From NCBI GenBank assembly GCA_040221175.1, contig JAVJVK010000019.1, positions 248,001 to 312,000 on the forward strand: DNA of 64,000 bases. The letters run 5' to 3'. Under the pieces are notes generated by a model that ran no database searches, was not told the origin of the DNA, and saw only the letters and a program-made list of their open reading frames with translations. This DNA comes from Phycisphaerales bacterium (GTDB lineage Bacteria > Planctomycetota > Phycisphaerae > Phycisphaerales > UBA1924). The number at the start of each line of letters is the position of its first letter. The stretch's first letter is position 1. A program made the position numbers and the translations under genes. Below, one piece after another: positions 9,742-16,992 of the stretch.

Positions 9742-9963
9742 GTGCTGCCAATTGGGCGTATTCTTGCGAACATGGGACGCGTGCCATTCAAGGGCTGGTT
9801 GCTGCTGATGCTGGGCGCCTCGCGAGCACCGCTGAACGCCCAAGAGGCAGAGCAGATGCGTCGCCGGCGCAGGGACAATGCTGCACGGGGCCCCAACGCC
9901 GCTTCGCCCACCCGGGTCGTCGAGGTACCCCGGCCAGAGAATCGACGCCACGTCGAGCCCTAG
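9742..9963 (+). CDS. Possible small protein, 73 residues
   Basis: A short frame lies alone between the ATP-grasp gene and the DUF3467 gene. It starts MLPIGRILANMGRVPFKGW, has a brief hydrophobic stretch (WLLLMLGA) and then an Arg-rich, low-complexity tail. No ribosome binding site stands out at either possible start, and no family is recognised. It may be real, but it could equally be chance in GC-rich DNA. Confidence 0.3.
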   Translation: MLPIGRILANMGRVPFKGWLLLMLGASRAPLNAQEAEQMRRRRRDNAARGPNAASPTRVVEVPRPENRRHVEP

Positions 9964-10331
9964 GCCCGATCGGCCCTCCTGAGCTCTGCGGGGACGCAGC
10001 CCTGGCAGATTCTGGCCCCAAGCCGGAAACCCCGGCCCGCTGCCGAACGTACCGGGAACGGATGCGAGGCCCCGAGCCCCCTGAGCCCCCAGCAGGGGCC
10101 ACCCCGCAAGCAGGGGCCGGCCGCACCAATAGGTATGCCGCCGGGCATGACAACCCGGGTTGGCACCAATAGACTTGCGGCCCAGCGGAGTCCGGGACGT
10201 CCGGGCGCCCTGACGGGATGCCACCCGGCGCACCGCTCGACAGAACCCGATCCTTGATCCCCGGCCGCGACGTAGCCGGCCTGGCGGCTCCGTTTGGAGC
10301 GCACGAGCCCTTTCGAAAGGAACCCACTTCC
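9964..10331. other. Leader region upstream of the DUF3467 gene, with short direct repeats
   Basis: Apart from the possible small gene before it, this stretch is non-coding. It contains two tandem pairs of exact repeats: AGCAGGGGCC at 10091-10100 and 10110-10119, and GCACCAATAG at 10123-10132 and 10163-10172. The second pair is 40 bases apart, close to four helical turns. These could be protein-binding sites controlling the genes downstream. Confidence 0.4.
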
Positions 10332-10676
10332 ATGGCCGAGAACCCCCAGCAGCAGCAGGTCCAGCTCCGCATCGACGAGAGCAAGATGCAGACCACCTAC
10401 GCCAACACCATCCGCAGCAGCACCACCCAGGACGAGGTCGTGCTGGACTTCGGCATGAACCTGCCCATGCAGGGCAACGACGGCAAGCCAGTGCTGAACT
10501 TCAGCGTCGGCAGCCGCATCGTGACCAACTGGGCCGGCGCGAAGCGTCTGGCCATCTCGATGGGCCAGATGGTCCGCCAGTACGAGGAGCGCAACGGCGA
10601 GATCCAGATCAACCGCGGCCAGCCCCAGCCCGGCCCGGGCAGCGAGGCCGGCGACGGCCCCCGCCTGAGCGAGTAA
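10332..10676 (+). CDS. DUF3467 family protein
   Basis: A 114-residue cytoplasmic protein. After a Gln-rich start (MAENPQQQQVQ) it reads LRIDESKMQTTYAN, then DEVVLDFGMNLP and SRIVTNWAGAKRL, the conserved blocks of DUF3467. The family is widespread and has no established function. The start follows AAGGA at 10316-10320; an in-frame extension to 10218 is unlikely. The tail is Pro/Gly-rich. It lies 85 bases before the GAF-HlyD gene on the same strand, with a perfect hairpin between them, so it may be a loosely coupled first gene of the putative export operon or an independent gene. Confidence 0.85.
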   Translation: MAENPQQQQVQLRIDESKMQTTYANTIRSSTTQDEVVLDFGMNLPMQGNDGKPVLNFSVGSRIVTNWAGAKRLAISMGQMVRQYEERNGEIQINRGQPQPGPGSEAGDGPRLSE

Positions 10677-10710
10677 GAGGGCGCACGTCCCAACAACAGC
10701 GAGGTTCCGC

Positions 10711-10732
10711 CCGGCACGCTTGCACGTGCCGG
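10711..10732 (+). repeat. Perfect inverted repeat between DUF3467 and the GAF-HlyD gene
   Basis: CCGGCACG (10711-10718) and CGTGCCGG (10725-10732) flank a 6-base loop. In RNA this would be a stable hairpin 30 bases before the next start codon. With no T run after it, it is more likely a processing site, a partial terminator or an operator than a full terminator. Confidence 0.5.
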
Positions 10733-10761
10733 CGGCGCCTCCCCGGAGGCCCGGCGACCGC

Positions 10762-12729
10762 ATGAGCGCCTCGACGTCCGCATCGTCCAATCCGTCGCTC
10801 CCCGGCAGGTCTTCGCCCGGCGGCTCGCCCGCCGCCGCGGGCGCCGGCCCGGGTGCGCCCAGCGCCCAAGAGGCGCTGAGCGACTACCTCGAGGGGCTGC
10901 TCGACCGTCTGTGCGCGCTGTCGCGCGCCCAGGCGGGGCTGGCGTTCATCAAGCCCGGCCAGCAGCGCGCCGGCGGGCTGGCGGCGCTGCGCGCGCCCTC
11001 GGGCGAGCGATTGGCCGAGCAACTCCGGGCCGACGCCCAGTTGCTTGCGCGGCTTTCCAAGCTGGCCGACCGCGCCGCCGACCTGGCGCAGCAGCAGGGG
11101 GCCGCCCAGGCGCTCACCGAGAGCGTCACGGTGGGCGGGGGCGCGCTCTACCAGCCCCAGGCGACGCACCGGGCGACGGCGGTGCCGCTCGTGGCGCTCG
11201 GCCAGGCCGAGGGCGCGTGCGTCGTGCTCAGCCCGATCCACGAGCAACCCGCGGCGATGGGCGAGCGCGCGCTGCTCGCCGCGGCCGAGGGCTTCGAGGG
11301 ATTCCTCTGGAGCCAGCGGGCGCTGGCCGAGGCCGAGCGGACCGCCCGCCTGCGCGAAACGCTGGAAATGCTCGACGCCGCCCAGCGGGGCGCATCGGCC
11401 AGGAGCATGGCCAGCCTGTTCTGCGACGAGCTGCGGCGACGCTTTGGCTGCTCGCGCGTCTCGGTCGGGCTGGTGCAAGGCCACGACATCCGCGCCATCG
11501 CCATCAGCGGCGCCGACACGATCGATCGTCGCAATCCGGCCGTGGAAGCGCTCGAGGCGGCCATGGACGAGTGCGCCGACCAGGACATTGAGGTGGTGTA
11601 CCCCCAAGGCGATGACCTGGCGCCCGCAGAGCGCCGCGTCGTGCGCGCTCACGGCGAGCTGTCGCGCAGCTTCGGGCCATCCAGCATCGTGAGCCTGCCG
11701 CTCCGCGTCGACGGTGACCTAGTTGGCGTGGCCGTGCTCGAGCGCGATGCGGACGACCCTTTTCCCACGGGCTCCTTGGGCCTGCTGCGATTGGTGGCCG
11801 AGTTCATTGGTCCGGCGGTGTGGACGCGTCGCCTGGCCGATCGAGGCATCCTGGCCGTCGTTCGTGATCGGGTCCTGGATCTTGGTTCGGCGATCGTGGG
11901 CCCGCGACACACCCTGGCCAAGCTGGTGGGGGTTCTGGCAATCCTCGTGTTCGTGGTTCTGGCGGCCTTGCCGATTCCAGACCGCGTGAGCGCGCAGGCC
12001 GAGACCAAGGCCGCCGGCCAGCGGGCCCTGACCCCGCCGTACCAGGGCTATCTGGCGTGGGTGGGTGTCAAGCCGGGCGATGCGGTCACGGCGGGTCAAC
12101 TGCTGGCGCGGATGGACACGACCGAGCGCGAGGCGACGCTGGCCCAGCTCCAAGCCCAGTATGCGGCCCAGCGCACGCAGCGCGAGTCGGAGCTCTCGCG
12201 AGGCCGCATGGAGCAGGCGCAGGTGCTCAGCGAGCGGTTGCGCGAGCTCGAGGCCCAGATCGGCCTGCTGCAGTACGAGATCGACAAGGCCCGCATCACG
12301 GCGCCCATCGACGGCCGCGTGGCTGGCTCTGACCTGGAGCCCTGGCTCGACGCGCCGATCGCGCCGGACACGCCCCTGCTGCGGATCGTCGGCGACGAGA
12401 ACGTGGTGGTGCTGCGCATCCCCGAGCGCGACATCGCCGCGGCCCAGCGCCGGTTGGAAAGTGCCGCCGACGAGCCGGACGGCACGTTTGCCCCTCGCGC
12501 GCGGCCCGAGCAGCGGCTCCCCCTGCGGCTGGTGCGCGTGAATCCGCAGGCCGAAGCGATCAGCGGCGGCAACGTCTACCTGGTCGAGGCGGAGATCGAC
12601 GGGGATTCGCCCTCGTGGCTCAAGCCCGGCATGACCGGCCGGGCTCGGCTGCATGACGGCTGGACCACGCCGCTGGTTCGGCTGGCTCGACCACTCATCG
12701 ACCGGGCCCAGATGGCCTGGTGGTGGTAG
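10762..12729 (+). CDS. GAF-GAF-TM-HlyD membrane fusion protein
   Basis: A 655-residue protein of unusual layout. After a Ser/Pro/Ala-rich N-terminus comes a GAF-like region (about 35-185) and a clearer GAF domain (about 210-355). A single membrane helix (LVGVLAILVFVVLAALPIP, about 387-405) follows. The rest is a HlyD-type adaptor: a lipoyl-like half (GYLAWVGVKPGDAVTAGQLL), a coiled coil of about 70 residues, the second half (ARITAPIDGRVA) and a beta-barrel. HlyD-type proteins bridge an inner-membrane pump to an outer-membrane channel; GAF domains usually sense small molecules. The GAF part should face the cytoplasm. ATG at 10762 was preferred over a TTG at 10720; GGAGG lies upstream at 10744-10748. 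The M50-HlyD gene begins 9 bases after its stop, so they form an operon. Confidence 0.88.
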   Translation: MSASTSASSNPSLPGRSSPGGSPAAAGAGPGAPSAQEALSDYLEGLLDRLCALSRAQAGLAFIKPGQQRAGGLAALRAPSGERLAEQLRADAQLLARLSKLADRAADLAQQQGAAQALTESVTVGGGALYQPQATHRATAVPLVALGQAEGACVVLSPIHEQPAAMGERALLAAAEGFEGFLWSQRALAEAERTARLRETLEMLDAAQRGASARSMASLFCDELRRRFGCSRVSVGLVQGHDIRAIAISGADTIDRRNPAVEALEAAMDECADQDIEVVYPQGDDLAPAERRVVRAHGELSRSFGPSSIVSLPLRVDGDLVGVAVLERDADDPFPTGSLGLLRLVAEFIGPAVWTRRLADRGILAVVRDRVLDLGSAIVGPRHTLAKLVGVLAILVFVVLAALPIPDRVSAQAETKAAGQRALTPPYQGYLAWVGVKPGDAVTAGQLLARMDTTEREATLAQLQAQYAAQRTQRESELSRGRMEQAQVLSERLRELEAQIGLLQYEIDKARITAPIDGRVAGSDLEPWLDAPIAPDTPLLRIVGDENVVVLRIPERDIAAAQRRLESAADEPDGTFAPRARPEQRLPLRLVRVNPQAEAISGGNVYLVEAEIDGDSPSWLKPGMTGRARLHDGWTTPLVRLARPLIDRAQMAWWW

Positions 12730-12738
12730 GAGGGCGCC

Positions 12739-14946
12739 ATGGCCGGCCAGCGCGGGCGTGACATCGCTTCGACGTTCAGCGACCTCTGGTATCGCGTGGG
12801 CCCGACGACGCCGCGCCTGAGCGCCCATGCCCGCGTGGTGCGACAGCACTTCGGCCCGTCGATCGCCTACGTCGTCGAAGATCCGGCCAGCGGGCAGTTC
12901 TACCGCGTCAGCGAGAGTGCCCACTTCTTCCTTGGCATGCTCGACGGCAAGACCACCGTCGACCAGGCGTGGGAAGCGTGCAACGACCAATTGGGCGACC
13001 CGGCGCCCACGCAGCGCGAGGTCATCGACCTGCTCAGCCGTTTGCAACTGTTCGGGTTGGTCCTCGGCGAGAGCGCGCTCGATGCGGAGATGCTCGAGCA
13101 ACGGCTGAGCAAGGCCCGGCGGCAGCGCACGCAGAAGCGAACGGGAAAGTGGATGTTCCCCCACGTGCCCATCGTGAACCCCGAGCCATTCCTCAGGCGG
13201 CACGAAAAGCTCTGCCGGGCCCTCTTCAGCCCGACCGCTGGCGTGCTCTGGGTGCTGCTGGTCTTCGTGGCATTGTCGCTCGTGATCGCCAATGCGGATC
13301 GCTTTGGCGATGCGCTCAATTCGGTTGCGCAGCTCGCGCCCACGACGCTCGTGACGCTTGGGTTGATCTTCCTGGGTCTTCGCATCGTCCACGAGCTTGG
13401 GCACGCCATGGCGTGCAAGGCGTTTGGAGGTCGCAGCACCGAGATCGGCGTGATCATGATCGCATACGTGCTGCCGCTGCCATACTGCGAGGCCAGCAGC
13501 GCGTGGCGGTTCGCCCGGGTCTGGCCCCGGGTGTGCGTCTCGCTTGCGGGCGTGCTGGCCGAGACCGTGATCGCCGCGGCGTGCGCGATCTACTGGGCGG
13601 TGGGTGGGGATCCCATCCTCCAGAGCATTGCCTATCAGGTCATGCTGGTCTCGGGCGTCAGCACGTTCGTGTTCAATCTTAATCCGCTGCTGCGGTATGA
13701 CGGCTACTACGTCCTCAGCGATTTGACCGGCACGCCCAACCTGGCCCAGCGATCACGGGAGATGCTCAAGTATCTCATCCAGCGGTACGCATTTGGCATC
13801 AAGGCGGCACGGGGCCCGGCCATTCGTTCGCTCGGCGAGGGGTGGCTGCTGGCGATCTACGGCATGCTCGCGATGCCGTATCGCATCTTCGTCGCGGTCG
13901 CGATCCTGCTGGTCATCGCCAGCAAGTACCTGACGCTGGGCGTGGCGCTTGCGGTGGCGATGGGCGCCATCTGGCTGGTCTACCCGGTCGTCAAGACCAC
14001 CGGCTTCCTGATCAGCGATCCCAAGCTCGAGGGCCATCGGGGCCGCGCCCTGGCGGTGACGTTCGCGGTATTGGCGCTGGTGCTGGGGCCAATCCTGCTC
14101 ATCCCGTTGCCCACGCCCACGTACGCCGTGGCCACCGTCGAGCCTGCCCGGATGGGCGGCCTGCGGACGCTCGAGGGCGGCGTGCTCGCCGAGTTGCTGG
14201 TCGATCCGGGCGATGCGGTCGCGGAGGGCCAGTTGGTGGCGCGGCTGGAGAATCCCGCCCTGCGTGCCGAACTGGATGCGCTGCGTGCCCGACAGGAGCA
14301 GGCACGCACGCAGTTTCGTGCATCGCTCCAGCGTCCGCCATCCGAGCAGGAAGAGTTCCGCCAGGCGGTCACGCTCGTGGATTCGCAGGTCGCCCGGCTG
14401 GAACGCCGCCTGGCCAACCTCGAAGTCGTGGCGCCGGTCTCGGGCGTCGTCTCGCCCATGAGCGGCCAGACCTCGACCGACCTTCGGGCCATGATCGGCA
14501 GCTTCGTGCCAAGGGGCACCGCGCTGGGCATGGTGGTGAGCGAAGACGATCTGCTGGTACGGGCCATGGTGGCTGACCGTGACCACGCGTTCGTGTTCCG
14601 TGGCCAGGATCGATCAGACGTCCAGGCGCAGGTCCGCCTGGCGAGCGAGCCGGGGCGCGTCATCGAGGCGGGCGTGGAGCGCATCGCTCCGCTTGGCTCC
14701 AAGGAGCTGAGCAGCGCCGCGCTCGCGGCCCAATCGGGGGGTGGCATCACGACCGATCCGCGCCAGACCGATCGCAGCGTCGCCCTGACGCCCAGCTTCG
14801 TGGTCGATCTGGCGATGGCCGACGTTTCGGCCGCCGCCGCCCCGGGCGTGCGGGCATCGGTGCGATTGGAAGGTCCACGTCGGCCGCTGGGTGCGCGATG
14901 GTGGCGGCGGGCGACGCAGTTCTTTGAGGGTCGCAGCTGGTGGTAG
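12739..14946 (+). CDS. PqqD-like/M50 site-2 protease/HlyD fusion protein
   Basis: A 735-residue polytopic protein. Residues about 28-105 look like a PqqD-type domain (a peptide-binding winged helix known from RiPP pathways). A multi-helix M50 protease domain follows: zinc motif HELGH at 218-222 and the second motif NPLLRYDG at 315-322, whose Asp should be the third ligand. From about residue 460 it becomes a HlyD-like adaptor with a short coiled coil and LEVVAPVSGVVSP. The arrangement resembles the YydH/peptide zinc metalloprotease group. An AGGAG lies 6-10 bases before the ATG. It is the second gene of the operon; its stop overlaps the start of the SecA-like gene, so translation is probably coupled. 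It may cleave, recognise or pass a peptide or protein through the membrane. The active-site residues are intact. Confidence 0.88.
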   Translation: MAGQRGRDIASTFSDLWYRVGPTTPRLSAHARVVRQHFGPSIAYVVEDPASGQFYRVSESAHFFLGMLDGKTTVDQAWEACNDQLGDPAPTQREVIDLLSRLQLFGLVLGESALDAEMLEQRLSKARRQRTQKRTGKWMFPHVPIVNPEPFLRRHEKLCRALFSPTAGVLWVLLVFVALSLVIANADRFGDALNSVAQLAPTTLVTLGLIFLGLRIVHELGHAMACKAFGGRSTEIGVIMIAYVLPLPYCEASSAWRFARVWPRVCVSLAGVLAETVIAAACAIYWAVGGDPILQSIAYQVMLVSGVSTFVFNLNPLLRYDGYYVLSDLTGTPNLAQRSREMLKYLIQRYAFGIKAARGPAIRSLGEGWLLAIYGMLAMPYRIFVAVAILLVIASKYLTLGVALAVAMGAIWLVYPVVKTTGFLISDPKLEGHRGRALAVTFAVLALVLGPILLIPLPTPTYAVATVEPARMGGLRTLEGGVLAELLVDPGDAVAEGQLVARLENPALRAELDALRARQEQARTQFRASLQRPPSEQEEFRQAVTLVDSQVARLERRLANLEVVAPVSGVVSPMSGQTSTDLRAMIGSFVPRGTALGMVVSEDDLLVRAMVADRDHAFVFRGQDRSDVQAQVRLASEPGRVIEAGVERIAPLGSKELSSAALAAQSGGGITTDPRQTDRSVALTPSFVVDLAMADVSAAAAPGVRASVRLEGPRRPLGARWWRRATQFFEGRSWW

Positions 14947-16985
14947 GCGCCGCCGCCAATACGCCGCGAGCCGAACGCCTGTGGCCCGCGCTGGCGCACG
15001 GCGAACGCCGCGATGAGCCGCTGGAGGGCCTCGATCGCATCGCCGCCGGTCTGCAGGGCCGCGTCGTCCGCCGACGCGTCAACCAGCAGGAACGCACGCT
15101 GGCCAGCGCCATCATCGAGACCGCGGGAGCGATGAGCGATCTGAGCGAGGCGGCCCTGGACCAGCGCGTCGAAGCGGTTCGCCAGCACGCCCATCGCGTC
15201 GCGCGCGAGCGATCCAGCCTGCAGGGCGACGCGCTCCGCGAGGCCTACGCCGTCGGCGTCGAAGCGGTCCGCCGCACGACCGGCTTGACGCTGTACCCAG
15301 AGCAGGTGATGGGGGCCCTGGTCCTTCGTGGCGGCGCCATCGCAGAGATGGCAACCGGCGAGGGCAAGACGCTGACGGCGATCCTGCCCGCGGCGCTGGC
15401 GGGCTGGACCGGCCGCGGCGTGCACGTGGCGACCGTGAACGACTACCTCGCCCGCCGGGACGCCCAGTTGTGCGAGAGCGCGTATGCCCGGCTGGGCCTT
15501 CGCGTGGGCGTCCTGCAGGACGGCATGAAGAAGGCCGACCGTCGCGCCCAGTACGACCTTGACGTCACCTACGGGGCCGACAAGCAGTTCATCTTCGATT
15601 TCCTCCGCGATCGCTTGGCGCAGCCGCTCTCACCGAGCGTGACCTCGAGCGTGCTCGACGCCGTGACGCATGCCGACGACGCGGGGGCCTGGACGGGCGA
15701 GGTCGTCCAGCGCGGGTTGCACGCGGCCATCATCGACGAGGCCGACAGCGTCCTGATCGACGAAGCCGCGACGCCGGCGATCATCGCGTTGCCCGCCGGC
15801 GAGGGCGTCGGCGCCGATGCCGCCGAGCGATACGCCGCGGGCATCGAGCTCGCTCGGGCCCTGGACCCCGATCGCCATTACGTGGCCGACGTCCGGACGC
15901 ACCGGGTGTCGCTGACCAAGGCGGGCCGCCAGCGATTGGCCGAGCTGGTGCAGGACGAAGCGCGCCGCCTCCCCGCCTTCTGGGCCGGGCCGCGCCGGCG
16001 CGAGGAGCTGGTCGTGCAGGCGCTGTCGGCCCTGGTGCTGCATCGGCGCGACGACGACTACATCGTCCGCCAGAACACCAAGGGCCAGCGCGAGGTGGTC
16101 ATCGTCGATCGCTCGACCGGCCGCGTGCTCGAGGGCCGCCAGTGGCAGCTGGGCCTGCACCAGGCCGTCGAGGTGAAGGAAGGGCTCGAGCCCAGCGAGC
16201 GTCGCCACACCGCCGCCCGCGTCAGCTACCAGCGCTACTTCGCCCGCTACCAGTCGCTGGCCGGCATGACCGGGACGGGCTGGGAGGTGGCCCCCGAGCT
16301 GTGGCGCACCTACGGGCTGCGGGTCGTGCGCGTGCCCACGCACCGACCCGTCGTGCGGATCGAAGAGCGCGACCGCACCTTCGACGACCAGCGGTCCAAG
16401 TTCGATGCGGTGGCACAGGCCACGCGAGCGGCCCATGCGCGCGGCCAGCCCGTCCTCGTCGGCACGCGCTCGGTCAGCGACTCGGAGCGCCTGGCCGCCC
16501 TGCTGGCCGAGGGCGGCCTGCCATGCAAGGTGCTCAACGCCAGGCACGAGGCCGAGGAGGCCGCCATCGTCCAGGCCGCCGGCAACGCGGGCGCCATCAC
16601 CGTGGCCACGAGCATGGCCGGCCGCGGCACCGACATCAAGCTCGACGCCGCCGCGCGCCAGGCAGGGGGCTTGCTCGTGCTCGCCGTCGAGCGGCACCAC
16701 GAGCGCCGCATCGACCGCCAGCTCTTCGGGCGCAGCGGTCGGCAGGGCGACGTCGGCCGCGCCGCAGCGTTCGTGAGCCTCGAGGACGAGATGCTCGTGC
16801 GCTACGGCCTCAAGCCGCTGCGCTGGCTGGCCCGGGTGGCCCCGCCCGCGCTCCGCGGGCCCCTGACCCGGCTGCTGGTCCGCCAGGCCCAGGCCGCCGC
16901 GACGCGCCGCTGGATGCTCATCCGCGAGGAGGCCGGCCGCATCGACGCGTGGATCGACCTGGCCTTCCACCAGCAGAGCCGGTAG
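14940..16985 (+). CDS. SecA-like ATPase, short accessory form
   Basis: A 681-residue SecA homologue. It keeps Walker A MATGEGKT (137-144), DEAD (266-269) with SVLIDEAATP, the preprotein-binding segment (YIVRQN, then VVIVDRSTGRVLEGR), MAGRGTDIKL (559-568) and GRSGRQGD (597-604). It ends soon after the second helicase fold: the helical wing and the Cys-rich SecB/lipid-binding tail of housekeeping SecA (usually 830-900 residues or more) are missing. The start is GTG at 14940, overlapping the upstream stop by 7 bases, with GAGGG 9 bases before it. Third gene of the operon with two HlyD-type adaptors. I infer a dedicated energy source for exporting a limited set of substrates. A main secA should exist elsewhere in the genome. 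Confidence 0.9.
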   Translation: MVGAAANTPRAERLWPALAHGERRDEPLEGLDRIAAGLQGRVVRRRVNQQERTLASAIIETAGAMSDLSEAALDQRVEAVRQHAHRVARERSSLQGDALREAYAVGVEAVRRTTGLTLYPEQVMGALVLRGGAIAEMATGEGKTLTAILPAALAGWTGRGVHVATVNDYLARRDAQLCESAYARLGLRVGVLQDGMKKADRRAQYDLDVTYGADKQFIFDFLRDRLAQPLSPSVTSSVLDAVTHADDAGAWTGEVVQRGLHAAIIDEADSVLIDEAATPAIIALPAGEGVGADAAERYAAGIELARALDPDRHYVADVRTHRVSLTKAGRQRLAELVQDEARRLPAFWAGPRRREELVVQALSALVLHRRDDDYIVRQNTKGQREVVIVDRSTGRVLEGRQWQLGLHQAVEVKEGLEPSERRHTAARVSYQRYFARYQSLAGMTGTGWEVAPELWRTYGLRVVRVPTHRPVVRIEERDRTFDDQRSKFDAVAQATRAAHARGQPVLVGTRSVSDSERLAALLAEGGLPCKVLNARHEAEEAAIVQAAGNAGAITVATSMAGRGTDIKLDAAARQAGGLLVLAVERHHERRIDRQLFGRSGRQGDVGRAAAFVSLEDEMLVRYGLKPLRWLARVAPPALRGPLTRLLVRQAQAAATRRWMLIREEAGRIDAWIDLAFHQQSR

Positions 16986-16992
16986 GCGTACA

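Noticed and set aside
6081-10172. Open frame of 1363 codons on the plus strand
   Set aside because: It is antisense to the S15-type hydrolase and ATP-grasp genes, whose active-site motifs are intact. The translated product is a GC-frame artefact rich in His, Arg, Ala and Gly.
10161-10178. Possible sigma-54 promoter (TGGCAC followed by TTGC)
   Set aside because: The spacing between the two elements is 8 bases instead of about 5, so it does not fit the -24/-12 arrangement.
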